This document shows, in pieces, positions 23,901 through 35,900 of a DNA stretch of 64,000 nt. This DNA is from Smittia aterrima (taxonomy: Eukaryota > Arthropoda > Insecta > Diptera > Chironomidae): the NCBI GenBank assembly GCA_033063855.1, contig CP093830.1:7688854-7752853 (forward strand), in the 5' to 3' direction. The notes under the pieces were generated by a model. The model saw only the letters and a list, made by a program, of their open reading frames with translations. It ran no database searches and was not told where the DNA came from. A program made the position numbers and the translations under genes. Numbering within the stretch: the first letter of the stretch is position 1; each line of letters starts with the position of its first letter.

Positions 23901-26900
23901 TATGTCTGCGAGTTGTGAAAAGAAATCGAAATAAATTCTGTTTTTGCATTTTAAATGACGACTGTGGCTGCTCGCGCATACAGTCGACGACAAATGAACG
24001 AATCGGGAATTTCTGGCAGAAAATTAACTTTTAAAAAATGTAAAATCATTAAGATTCCCATAAAAAATTCGAGAATGATTCCAATTTTGTCTTTTTATGA
24101 GTTTTAGGGCTTTCGAACGTTGGAAAATAAAGATCTTGAGTCTTAATACGAACGTGATGACATTGTCGTTTGTTTTCTAAGCTTAAAAATTTTATTAATT
24201 GTGTGTTCAAGAAATTAAGTTTTAATCCAGCCCGAGTGATAAATTATTCTGGCGAAAGCTTCAATGAAATATCGTCCAACATTTTTTTAAGACTTTCCAT
24301 TTGCTGAAGCAAAGTTTTAACATTTTCTTCGATTCCACAAACTTTTGATCCAACGTCGTCTGCTTTCTTATCCTTTCGCTTCAAAATTGCTACCAATCTT
24401 TCATAGTTCTCATCGTCCAGAGAATAATTTTTGACTGTTCCATTTCCCATTCGCAAGATTGGCTCACGTCGTTGATTGATTTTGTAGAAAATACTTTTTC
24501 GCTTTAGCGAAATGAAGAGATTATCCATTTTGTGCAAGAAGATGTAGCGATTGACCATGAAAATGAGAATCTGCTTCGTTGCGTTCTCGATGCAGTTCAA
24601 GTTCTTTCCGGATGTTAAATTCTTCTCAGTGTCTCGTAGAAAAGGCTTCTCCGATTTCTTATTGCGGCTAAATAATTTAAACGATTTAGTTTCAAACGAG
24701 GAATTGAAATAGAAAACTCACCAAAGCTTCCAGAATAAATTGCAAAGAATTTTCTCGCAATCCACCGTCGTCCGGATTCTCTGTTTCAAGTTGAGAAACT
24801 CAGCGTCATCTTTCAATTTTTGAATATCAGAAATCGCTAAACCATTTATCAAGTTATAAAGAATGAAAGCTGTCAGTACAAAGCAAAGGAAGAGAATTTG
24901 CTTCCAAATCGAATCCAATTTGTAAGGATCGACACTGAAGTCTCCAGCAAACATTAAAATTGTTTTGATGAATGATGTGAACGGATGCTCAAAGTTCTTG
25001 AAGACTGCTTCGTTTGAAGTTGTGCTCAACGTCGCGTTCAGGATCAAAATGTGATTCTCATGAACATGTTTAATCGGCTTCAAGATTGCGTAGAACGAAA
25101 AAGTGAATGCGAGAATGATCAAAATGAAGATCGTGAAGAACTTCAGGAAAGTGATCGTGACTTCCTTCAACATGAACATGTAGATCGACAAGGATGAGTA
25201 AGGAAGAATGCTCAGCAACTCAATTGCTCCAAATAGAATGATAAAAGCTGAAGACACTTGATAGGAGTGATAACTGTGAGTCACGAGAGCGATTAGCAGC
25301 CACCAACTCGTGAAGATCATTAGCTAAATGAATTAAAATAATTATAAAATAATTTTAAACTTCAAGTAAAGATCTTACCATTTCCAATTTATTGCTTTTC
25401 TTCTTGAAATATTCAATTTTGCTATCAATTATCCAAAAGAATTGAATCGCTTCACGAATTGTTAGATAAAGTGTCGCGGTTGCCGCTGGAATCGAAATCT
25501 TGAAAATGTCTTTGCTATCTTGTGGATCGTGAGAAATGAAAACGATCATGAATGGAAAGACGTAGAAGAAGCAGAACATGTAAAGGTTCAAGCCATAAAT
25601 CTGCGAGAACTTATGCGATTTCAGGTTGATGAAAGTTGAAAGCACAGGATGTGTAATCTACGATAAAAGTAATCGAAACATTTAAAGTCTTTGAGATTGA
25701 AAAACGTACGAGATGACGAAGCTTTTCGTTAGTCAAGAGCCATTCGAATGGAGCCATTCCTGCGCTGAAGATTAAACGTTGTCCATCCTCATCCTTGTTC
25801 ATTGTAATCGGTCGAATTTCAGGGGAAATCAGGAATGTGTAATCGATCTGAATTCCTCGGTCATCGTCTCTGTTGACTGATGCTGTACTTCCATTCGATG
25901 TTGTGACACGTGAATCCAAAAATTGCTCAAAAACTTTTGCGTTTATCCAATTTCCATCCTTGTTGATCTCCTCGTCTTCGTAGCCAAGATAATATCCCTT
26001 TTCCAAAAGCATTAACATTGCGTACTCGTTGTTAATCGTTATATGGTCATTCGACTTATTGACATCAACGGAATAACATTTAATCAAGATCTGCATCGCT
26101 TTCTTCAATCCATGATTCAACGCAAATGTTAACAACATATTCGTGTGCTCTTGAAGTTTCTGATAGAAATCATCGCGATAATGTTGTCGCATGAAGTCGA
26201 GATACTCGCAGAAATAATCTTCAAACTCGTCTTCGTCAAGTTCCTTCAGGGAAATGTAAAGCTTGAAGAAAGGAGAGATTTCGCAGAAAGCATTTCGATA
26301 GAAGTGATAATCCTTCGAGTTGACTTTCCAAAACTTCACGAGAAGCTTAAGAATGTCGCATTGAATGTCTCCTTTCAACGTTAGCACAGTGTCAACTCGA
26401 ACTTCACGACGAATGTCTGTGATCTGCTTCATTTCTTCAAGAATCTCATTCAAGACCATCAGACATTGATTATTCTTCTCTGGATCATTACCGACGATCG
26501 AATAAATTTTGCTGAATAACGAGATGCCACTCTTTCTCATAAATTGATCGTTCTTCAACTTCAGAAAATAATTTTTATCGGAATTGCTGTTTAAAGTTCG
26601 ATCCTTCAAATCGTGAATCAGGAATGCGAAAAGATTTTTATAATCTTCCGACTCAATTACGAAATCCATCAAAAGCTTTCCCTGTTCATTGACCTGCAAT
26701 TGAAAAAATGTTAATTGGCGCTTGTTGCTTCAATAATAATTCCGCTAATTACAGTTGTGAGAGAGCTCGAGTCTTTCCAGAAATCGCAATCGCTCCACAC
26801 AAAAGCGATGAATTCTTCACTCTCCGGCTCACGCATGATCTTCTCCAACAAACTCAAATGATCAGCAGCTTTACGATACGTAAGAATTTTCTGTGAGAGC

Positions 26901-29900
26901 AAATCGCTATATGGGAACTTTGGCTGATAATTGTCGATAGTTTCGATCTCTGATTGCATTGCAAAGTTTCGAAACAAATTGAATCGAACGAAAATGTTTG
27001 GAGATTCCTTCTTTGAGATTTCATCGCCTTCGCTGAGAGTCTTCAATGATTTTATAATCGGACGATGCAAGAGCATTTTAAACTTTTCTAGATTCTTAGT
27101 TGAGAAAGCTTCATTGAGCTTTTTCTGGAAATGAAAAGTTAATAACTTAAACCGGATGTGATGAATTCTTAGCTCACAAGTAAAAGCTTTTCTTCTGCGT
27201 CAATTATTTTAAAGTTATCACAAATGAAAGCTGGATTATCCATCTCAAGAACTTCTCGTAACGCTTCTTTAGAATTGAACTTTTCACTTCACTTTAAACT
27301 TCCAGACTGAGAGCTTCGACTATCGATTTGAATATTTTCTCACAAATTTGATTGAGGTTGCTTTTAGTGATTACAATGAAATAAATTATTCCATTTTAAT
27401 TCGAGTGCATTTGAACTTTAAAATCCCTTCGTTAAGTTCGTTCTCGAACTGCTTCGTTCCATTTGATTATTTTATTGCGCAATTCTTCTCCTGCTTTTTG
27501 GAATGGTTTGGCTTTAGAGTCGAAGTTCATTGTGAGTTTATTTTTAAAGGAGAAACATTTTGGCAGAGCAATCAAAACTTTTTTCAGTTTTGGCTTCATG
27601 AGAGAGTTATGTAAAGATTCCGTCCCGGAATAAAGTGAGCTGGCCTATTATGCAAAGTATTCTTTGCCAAAATAAAAACTGAAAGTTTTTTCATTGAAGG
27701 AGTCGAGTTTGTTTGTAGAAAACGTCATGCCCTGTCATTCCAACGATTTATTCACACGATTGTGGTTCGTCGTGACTCAGCTGACTCACATTCCCTTCTT
27801 CAAATTGCAATGAATTCAAATAAAAATGTAGAAATGTTTAAAAAATGTAAATTATGTAATGTGGAGAAGAAAACATTCGAAAATTTAATTAATACTCCTC
27901 TCACTCTCTCATCGGCATGCCATCAATATGCAAATGTTGCACAACAAAAATTAAATAAAAAAAAATCTAAAAAAAGGAGAAAAATTATTTCTGCACGCAA
28001 AAGACTTTTTGCGGTTTCTTTCGATGCAATTTAATTAAATTCATTTATGAATGGGAAGCGCTTGTTCAACAGAGTTAAAGTGGTTTTTCTTGAATTCTTC
28101 TGTGCCCGCAACCCTTGAAGGCAGACGACTAAATCAATATGCAATTACGACCTTAAATTGCTCGTTAAACTTCTCTCCTCTGTCTCGATACGAACGAAGT
28201 CGACGAGCAAGCGACACTCATTCACACAATAACATGACGAGCAAAGAAGTGGAACGGGACTCGATGTATTTCCCACATCATTCATAATTTGTTAATTAAA
28301 TGATGCAACGGATGATGATAATCAAATGTTAATCGAAATCTTTCCCGTTGAGAGCATAAAGTGCTCGATCGTCTCCTGACAAATGAAAGCCGCCGAGAAC
28401 GCACCCAGAAATTCAAATGAAGACAAACGATGACTTTCCTTTCATTGTCAAGATTTTGACTTGCAGTTGAGCGGTGTCTCAGTTAACGAGACACGGTTAT
28501 GATGTCAGCTGAACAATGGCAAGAAAGAAACAGCAATCATCTTATCAAAATCGTCGCAAAAAACGAGCGTTCAAAGGTAATTGCTTGTTGATTGCACAAT
28601 GCTTGCTTTCGGGCGTTCTGAGAACTTAAAGACGTCCATAGATCGTGAGTGATTATGTTGTCGAAGGGTTCGGCAGATGATTCTTAAAGACTGAATCATC
28701 ATTTGCTGTAATGACTTTGTCGCAGCTTTCCATTCTAACTTTTCTAATGCAATCAACATCCACTCTCATCTACCTTCGGGATAATGACAATATCATAATT
28801 CTCAGGCACAATAAAAAGTAACAGCAATCCGGGCAATAAACGCACACTCGACAAGCTCTCGACTCTGCAAGTGAGATGCGGATGAAATGAATAAATGATT
28901 ATAATAAAATTAAATTACAAATTACATTTTATTGTTCTCATGTTCGCTGTCTGCTATCTCATGTCGTTGTTGTCATTTAGCTTCGTTTTGGCGAAAGAAT
29001 TGAAGGTAGAATTAAGATTTGATTAGTTTGTTGCATGCACAACGCTTAACAGTAACAAGAGCGCCAAAGAGACGAGCGAAGAAGAAGTCAAGCGAGAACA
29101 TGAAGCGAGTAACTTTATTTGAACAAATAATCATTAATGCTGAATTATATTTGTTTCCACATGTTCTTTTAATTATAATCTCGGACGAGCTGGGAGCACA
29201 CGCAGGAAGGAGAGCAACGACAACCGACCGTAAAGCAATTGATTAGTGGTTGTTTATTTGCAATTAATTCCCATCAAGCGTCTTGGATGAGGAGAAACAG
29301 TTAATTTGAGTCATTTCGACAACGAAAACCATAATTTTTGCGTATTACGCTTTGTGGCGAGTGTGTGTCCCTTTTTATCAGTCAATAAATAAATTGTCGT
29401 CGTTCTCCTTGCCTTCGCTACTTCTTCAATAAATTTATTGCGTATCGAGAGAATCTCCGACGAACACGCCGGAGGAGAAGGAACGACAAGAAGAAGGCAA
29501 ACTCTGTCAATGGCCGGAGGTCGAATAAATTAATAAAATAACGAGCCATAGAAAATAACTCGAACATTTGTTAGGAACACAAAAACAAAATCCCCGATTC
29601 GGGGAATTTTCATTCAAAATATTGTCGTGAAACATTATTTCAGCAGAACAATGAGTGGCACAAAGAGAAAAACACGTAACCAAATTATTTTCTCAAGATT
29701 TTCCTTTGGCCCAGGGTGATCGAGACTCTTTCTGGACTTTTTATTCTCTGATATGATTGAGTCTCTTTCTGAAAACTTTTCTTGAAGCATCAACTAACAA
29801 AGTTACAGTTTGAAGCCAGTTTCTCAAACGCTAAAAGCAAAAGAGTTTTCTCGAAAGAAAAATATTTTTTTAACTCAGAAAATCAAATTAAACTTTCACA

Positions 29901-32900
29901 AAAACCTTCTTATCAACATCTTGCTCTCTGGGCAACGTCGAAAAGAATTCCAATCTCTTAAGAACGAGTTCGAATATTACAATTTTTTAATGCTCCTGGC
30001 TTTATGGTTTGTGAATTGCACAAACAAAATACCGAAAAACGAGAGCCGAACGTTAATTTGATTGAACAAGGCATTCGATTTTATATGTTTTTGCTGGTTT
30101 TCCGCTTCGACATGCTACACGCTTTATTATTTAATAATTTCTTATCTCTCTCTTGCTTACATACAAACGAAGCAAACGACAGCGGCGAGAGAATTTCAAC
30201 AATTGCTGCAGTTTGATGTGCACAGTTTCGCAAGAGCGGCAGCCACAATATTTTTATAATTGTCAAATTGCGTGAGCAATCGTTCCCCGGCTCTTGTTTA
30301 TTATTAAATGCATTTTTAACCTGTCTTAGTCGTCGCGGCTATCATGTTTTTGCTTCGTTTTTCGTCCGCCTCGCTGGCAAATAAGATGAAGCATGAACAT
30401 GAGTTGTAATATTTGTTAGATTGTCGGCGAAATTGTTTGTAATTCATTTCCGAATGAAGCTCAGCAGCGAAGAAATGCAATTGAAACACAATCAGTTAAC
30501 ATTCTGTATTCATCTTCACGAGCTGACGTTGAGAGAAATATTGACGACAAGACTTCAATTTTCTTAAGCTTCCTTGAGCTTCAACCTTCTTGAGATTGTG
30601 TCGAGAGACATGTGACGCAACTTACAATTTGCTCACGATGATTATGAAGAGAAATGCTTCGTTGCTACTGTTCTCTCAAAGCGTCTCCGGCTGTTTGTTT
30701 CCTTTGGCTTATTAATTCTCAGAATACGAAGAAACGTTGATGTCGATTTTTTTTAATAATTTTAAACATCGTCGGATCGTTAAGACAAAAATCCGCTGCC
30801 CTAATTTCTTTCGCTTGATAGCAACGGCGGAACATGAAGCGAGTCTTAAAAGACGAGCACACTGTGGGTGGTTGGGAAAATTTAATTATCGAGGGATTGA
30901 CATTGAACAAGGCTTCGTTGAATTGTAAATTATCATTTATTGGATCTCGTGATTAAATTCCATTGGACGATCCCGATTTGAATATTAACTTGCTGCAGCA
31001 TTATTCGAAGCTGAAAATATCGTTTTCCGACGAGCATCGATGTCGAGGCTCATGAAAAACAATAAATCAGCTTTTTCCGAAAAAATGATTATGCGAAAAG
31101 TTTTTAATGAATTTTTCCCCGACCAGCTCAGGGATGATTGACGCACTTGCTGGTAATCGAGCGAGTTCATTAAACGAGGCTTTATCCCCTGACATGTTTA
31201 ACATATTTTTCACATGTCATTTCGTTGTTTTTCGAGAAATAATCATTTGGCCGAACAAACAAGCAGAAAACAATTGGAAAAGTTGAGCCAGAAATTGATT
31301 TATTGCTGATGATGTCAGTGATGTTGATTTGACGTGCGGGCGAGCGAACATTTTGAATGGCAGATCAAATAACGAGTCATCAAAATAAATTTGTCCGCTT
31401 TGAGGTCTCTCGAGGGCTTTATGAAAATATTTTTCCTTTTGCTTTTCTTAATTTTCCGTTTGTCATCTTACGTCGTCAACAGACACCCTCGCATAATTAA
31501 CATAATCATTTCAACATTAACTTCCTTTCTCGCCGCGAAAGGGAAAATGGATTTTCCATCAGCGTCGCACTTCCCTTCTCAAACTTCCTCTCATGTAAAA
31601 GCAATTTGCTCTTTGCGTGAAAGCATTAAACACTTTTTTCTTTTTTTCCGGTTGATTGGAGCGAATTGTCGAACGAGAAAAAAATTATGCGAATATTGCG
31701 AAATTATCTTCGACTGAGAGATTTTTATGACTAATAGAAAAATATGATTTCACAATTTTTATGCGATTTTAAAGATTGATAAACGTTCTTTGAATGCGAA
31801 TGGCATTTCTCCATCACAACACGAACAAATTGAAGCTTCAAGACGAACGAGAAACTTCGAAATCATTAAATGCTCAGCTCGCTCCGTGCTCGGGAATCTT
31901 ATCGCAAACAAAGGAGAAGCAAAATGTGCCATAAAGAACACAAGACATAAAAGCGTCGCACACGCATTTTATTTTCCTCTCCTGCTCAATTTTCACGACT
32001 TTACGAGATTTTTATCGTTCTACAGACGACCAAAGAGGAAACGATAGCAATTGCTGACGATTGGAGGGAGGCAGAGAAAGATGTTTGATCCACTCTCGTC
32101 AAAGCGTCTTTCAATGTCGGCAGCGACGGGGATTTGTGAATAAAATCCCTCCTCGCGACTTGAACGAGAACACCACTTAATGGAGATGATGTGTTCATAC
32201 AGCACGAGTCGTTAAACTGAAATTTATTCGCTGTTTTAATTTGAATAAATGCGAGTTCATCTTGACGTGCTGCAGATGGCAAATTGTCGCACTAATGGCT
32301 CCTCTTGGCAACGTCTTCTAAGTAAAACGTCGTTGATCCACCCTTCTCATAACTTCCGCCATCATCGTCACTTTACAATGTAAGAATAATCATCATAATT
32401 TGTTATTCCACTTCGGCAGTGCGATGATGTTTTGGGTGGATAAGGCGAGAACGAGAGAAAGGTGTTCCGAGTACAAGACTCACTCGTGATTATACTCATT
32501 AGAGGAAAAGCAGGAGACGGAGATGAAACGAGAGATTGCAAAGCCTTTGACATAAAATTCCATCCCTTGTTTGAAGAAAAAAATCTCAGCGACTGTCGAG
32601 ACTTACGATAACGAAGCTAATTCGCCACCAAAAACGAAGAAATTTTCGAATTCCTCGCGACACGAAAGTTTCGGAAATCGTCATGTGAAGGTTTTTGTTG
32701 CTCGTGACGGAATTGCCGATGGAATCCATTGCTATCTCGTCGACTTTAAGTCGCTTCACCTTAATTTACGAAATGAAAATCTTGGTTGAGATGGAACATT
32801 AAGCTCGGTAATGATGTTTGTGAGATGAAAATTCCAGGAAATGGTTTGATTCAATTGCGTAATTATGTCGTTTGCGACTTCCTCTCACATGTGGAACATG

Positions 32901-35900
32901 AAAAGTTTCCATTTTCCCAGGAAATCACGAAGCGCTTAACTCCTCAGATTGATAAACTTGAAAGATTTGCTTTCGGTGACGCCGCATTTTCTTATCAACA
33001 ACGTGTTCGTCTTACTCCTCCAACAGTCGTAAAACACGATGTGCACGACGCAAACTTCTTAAGGACGCACCATAAGCAGAAATGCTCGTTCAGAGAAAAA
33101 ATTAATTAAAAAACTTTGTAATTAAACGAGAACGAGTGCCGAAAGATGTGCGTGGGTGGGAGCAAGTGGCACATGTGCCCATGTAAACTTCATAACCGGG
33201 AGAGGATAAAAGGTAAAGCGAATGGATCCTCGTAAAATATTTTGTGTTTTATTTTTTTTTCATCCGAGCTCCTTTAATTGGATCATGAAAGGGAAGCGAA
33301 TATGAAAGTTTTGGGTTTACAAAAAAGTTGCTGTCGCACCGCAAAACAGAAAAGTTCCGATAAGATAACAAGCGCATGAAAGTGAGAGAGTAAAACTTTT
33401 GTTTTATGTTGGGTTTTCCACGGCGCGTTCCGCGGGATATTTTGTCGCAACGAAGACGAGCACGTCGTGCCTTTATTGTAATTACCAAGTGGCTCAGTTA
33501 AATTTTACGCCGCTCGCTTGTCATCCTTGTGGCTGTATATGCGAAGAACGGCATGATAAGCACGAATCTGTGCTGGTGAAGAACAAAGCCAGAGCAATTC
33601 CCATCGAACCTGTCTATAAATAAATAACTCGCGAGAGGAAAGAGTCGACGAGCAGCAAAAAAAAAAGTTTCTCCTCTAATCCCTAAATGTGAAAATATTT
33701 ATTGAAGCTCTCGAGATAAACGCTTTTATGTCTTTGCTAGCGGCAGTTGAAACGCTTCATTTCACTCTCTAACGCTTTCTCGTGCGCTCTCAATCGAGTT
33801 GGAATTAAAACAAACAGAAAAATATTGCAGACTCCACTGGCTGCTTCTGAAGCTATCACATATCATTTGGTTCATGCGAATGCTTTGCAAAAGAGTCAAG
33901 CACGTAAATCAAAGTGAAATCCCTTGAGGAGAGAGTTGCGGATGAGCTCAAAGCCTTGGTGAGTGAAAATTGCTTTAAAGCTTCGTTTGATTCGTTCATG
34001 AAATGGTAAACTAAGCTTATTGTACGATGTCATCAATCGTCAGCTGACGACATCGAAATTCGAGCCAAATTAAACAAGCTCACAACCTAAATCTGTTCTA
34101 ATAACAAAATCATTCGAGAATATCATCGATTGTGACATAACTGACTCACAACTCCCTCCATCAACCAAAAAACATTTATTTGCATCATGTTTCATGTTTG
34201 TTTTGAGCTTTGTTTTGTCTATTTCGCGAAATTCTTTTATTTTTCTGGCGGATTTGTGCCCGATCGTTGTTGTTGTCTCGATTTCTCCCGACAAAACAAT
34301 TTTTGCCTTTTTCTGTGGGAGAATTGAATGGAAGAGGGATAGACAAAGGAGAAGACAACACAAAGCGTTGAATTTCTGCGTGAATTTTCGTGAAATTTCT
34401 CGCTAAATTGAATTTTGTTGTTGAAATTCATTTTCGCACTAGTTGAGTTTCCAGGAATTCTCTAAATTCGAATTTAACATTTGCAAAAAAGGTTTTTTGT
34501 TTTGTTTGTTGGATGTCTCGCTACCGTTCCGAGCATCAAATTGATTCAACAGACAATGCAGACGAGCTAAGTCCCAAAGGGATAAAAAGTGAAAATCATT
34601 GGCTGTAAATTGAGAGAACATTTTTACTTTTTTGTTGCGGAGTCGTTCGCGTCCGTTTTCCTCTGATTTCTTTTCACGTTCGATTATTTGTCTGCTGATG
34701 CCTTTTTTCGTAATTTCCTCCCTGTCGAGTAATTGAAATCGATTTGTAATTAAATGGCGAAATGCTAGAGATGCGGCGGCGGCATCGACGGCGACGAGCG
34801 AAACATGATTTTATGGTTTTGTGTTTCCGCTCCGGGTCCCTAAAGTGACACAAAAACTTTTTTGTCGCAATAAAAATCGGCAACTTGGTGATTCCCAACA
34901 AATGATCATTGCGAAATAAAGCTACCGACGAAACTATCAATTAATGGACATCAATTATTGCGGACGAAAATGAGAAACAGATTCATTTCCGCCATCGTTC
35001 GACGACTCATTCATTATTTTAATGGCCGATTAATTTACGAGAAATATTTGCTGAAAAATAACAAAATCTCCTCTCCTTCTGTTTTCAGGCGAACTTTTCC
35101 TCTTCTGGAACATTTATCAGTTGCCAGTGTTGTTGACCTTGGTGGCTGGACAGTCGGCTCATATCATGGAGAACGTTTCCGATGATGTCATCGTTGGTCG
35201 TTGCATTGCAGTATTAAAAGGAATCTTCGGAGACAAAGCTGTTCCTCAACCGAAGGAGACTGTCGTCACACGCTGGCGAGCTGATCCATGGGCTCGTGGA
35301 TCCTACAGCTACGTCAAAGTAGGATCATCTGGAACGGACTATGACTTACTTGCCTCTCCAGTTAAACCCAAGAAGTCTGAGAACGACACAAAGTTTGATC
35401 GACAGGAAGTCGACGATGAAAACGACAAAACTTTGCCTCGATTGTTCTTCGCTGGTAAGATTTTCTTTTTCGTTAATTGAAGGGATGAATGCTTTGATTT
35501 AATTTTGATTGGGTTAGTCGATAAAGTCAATTTGTTGTTTGGAAAAGCATTGACTTCAAAGTTGAGAAAAAGAGTTATTTTGAAAGCAATCAGAAGTTAA
35601 GTCACAAGCTAAATGCAAATTGTGAGACTTTAGGGAAGTTCGATGCTCACGTAATATTCAAATTCATTCCCTTCCCTTGAACATCATACACATCAATCAA
35701 AATTAATCTGCTCGCCGCCTCCTCTCGCTCTCACCTCGTCAGAAAGCAATTAAAGCAATTACGAGAACAACAGAAAGGGAAAAAGTTATAAGCCGACTAG
35801 AAGGTTTAATCGTATGCAATCTCTGTCGATCGATCTCGTTAATCGGGTGAGTTGCTGTCGATTAAGTTTTATAAAGTTACGCGATGAGATGAATCAGGAG

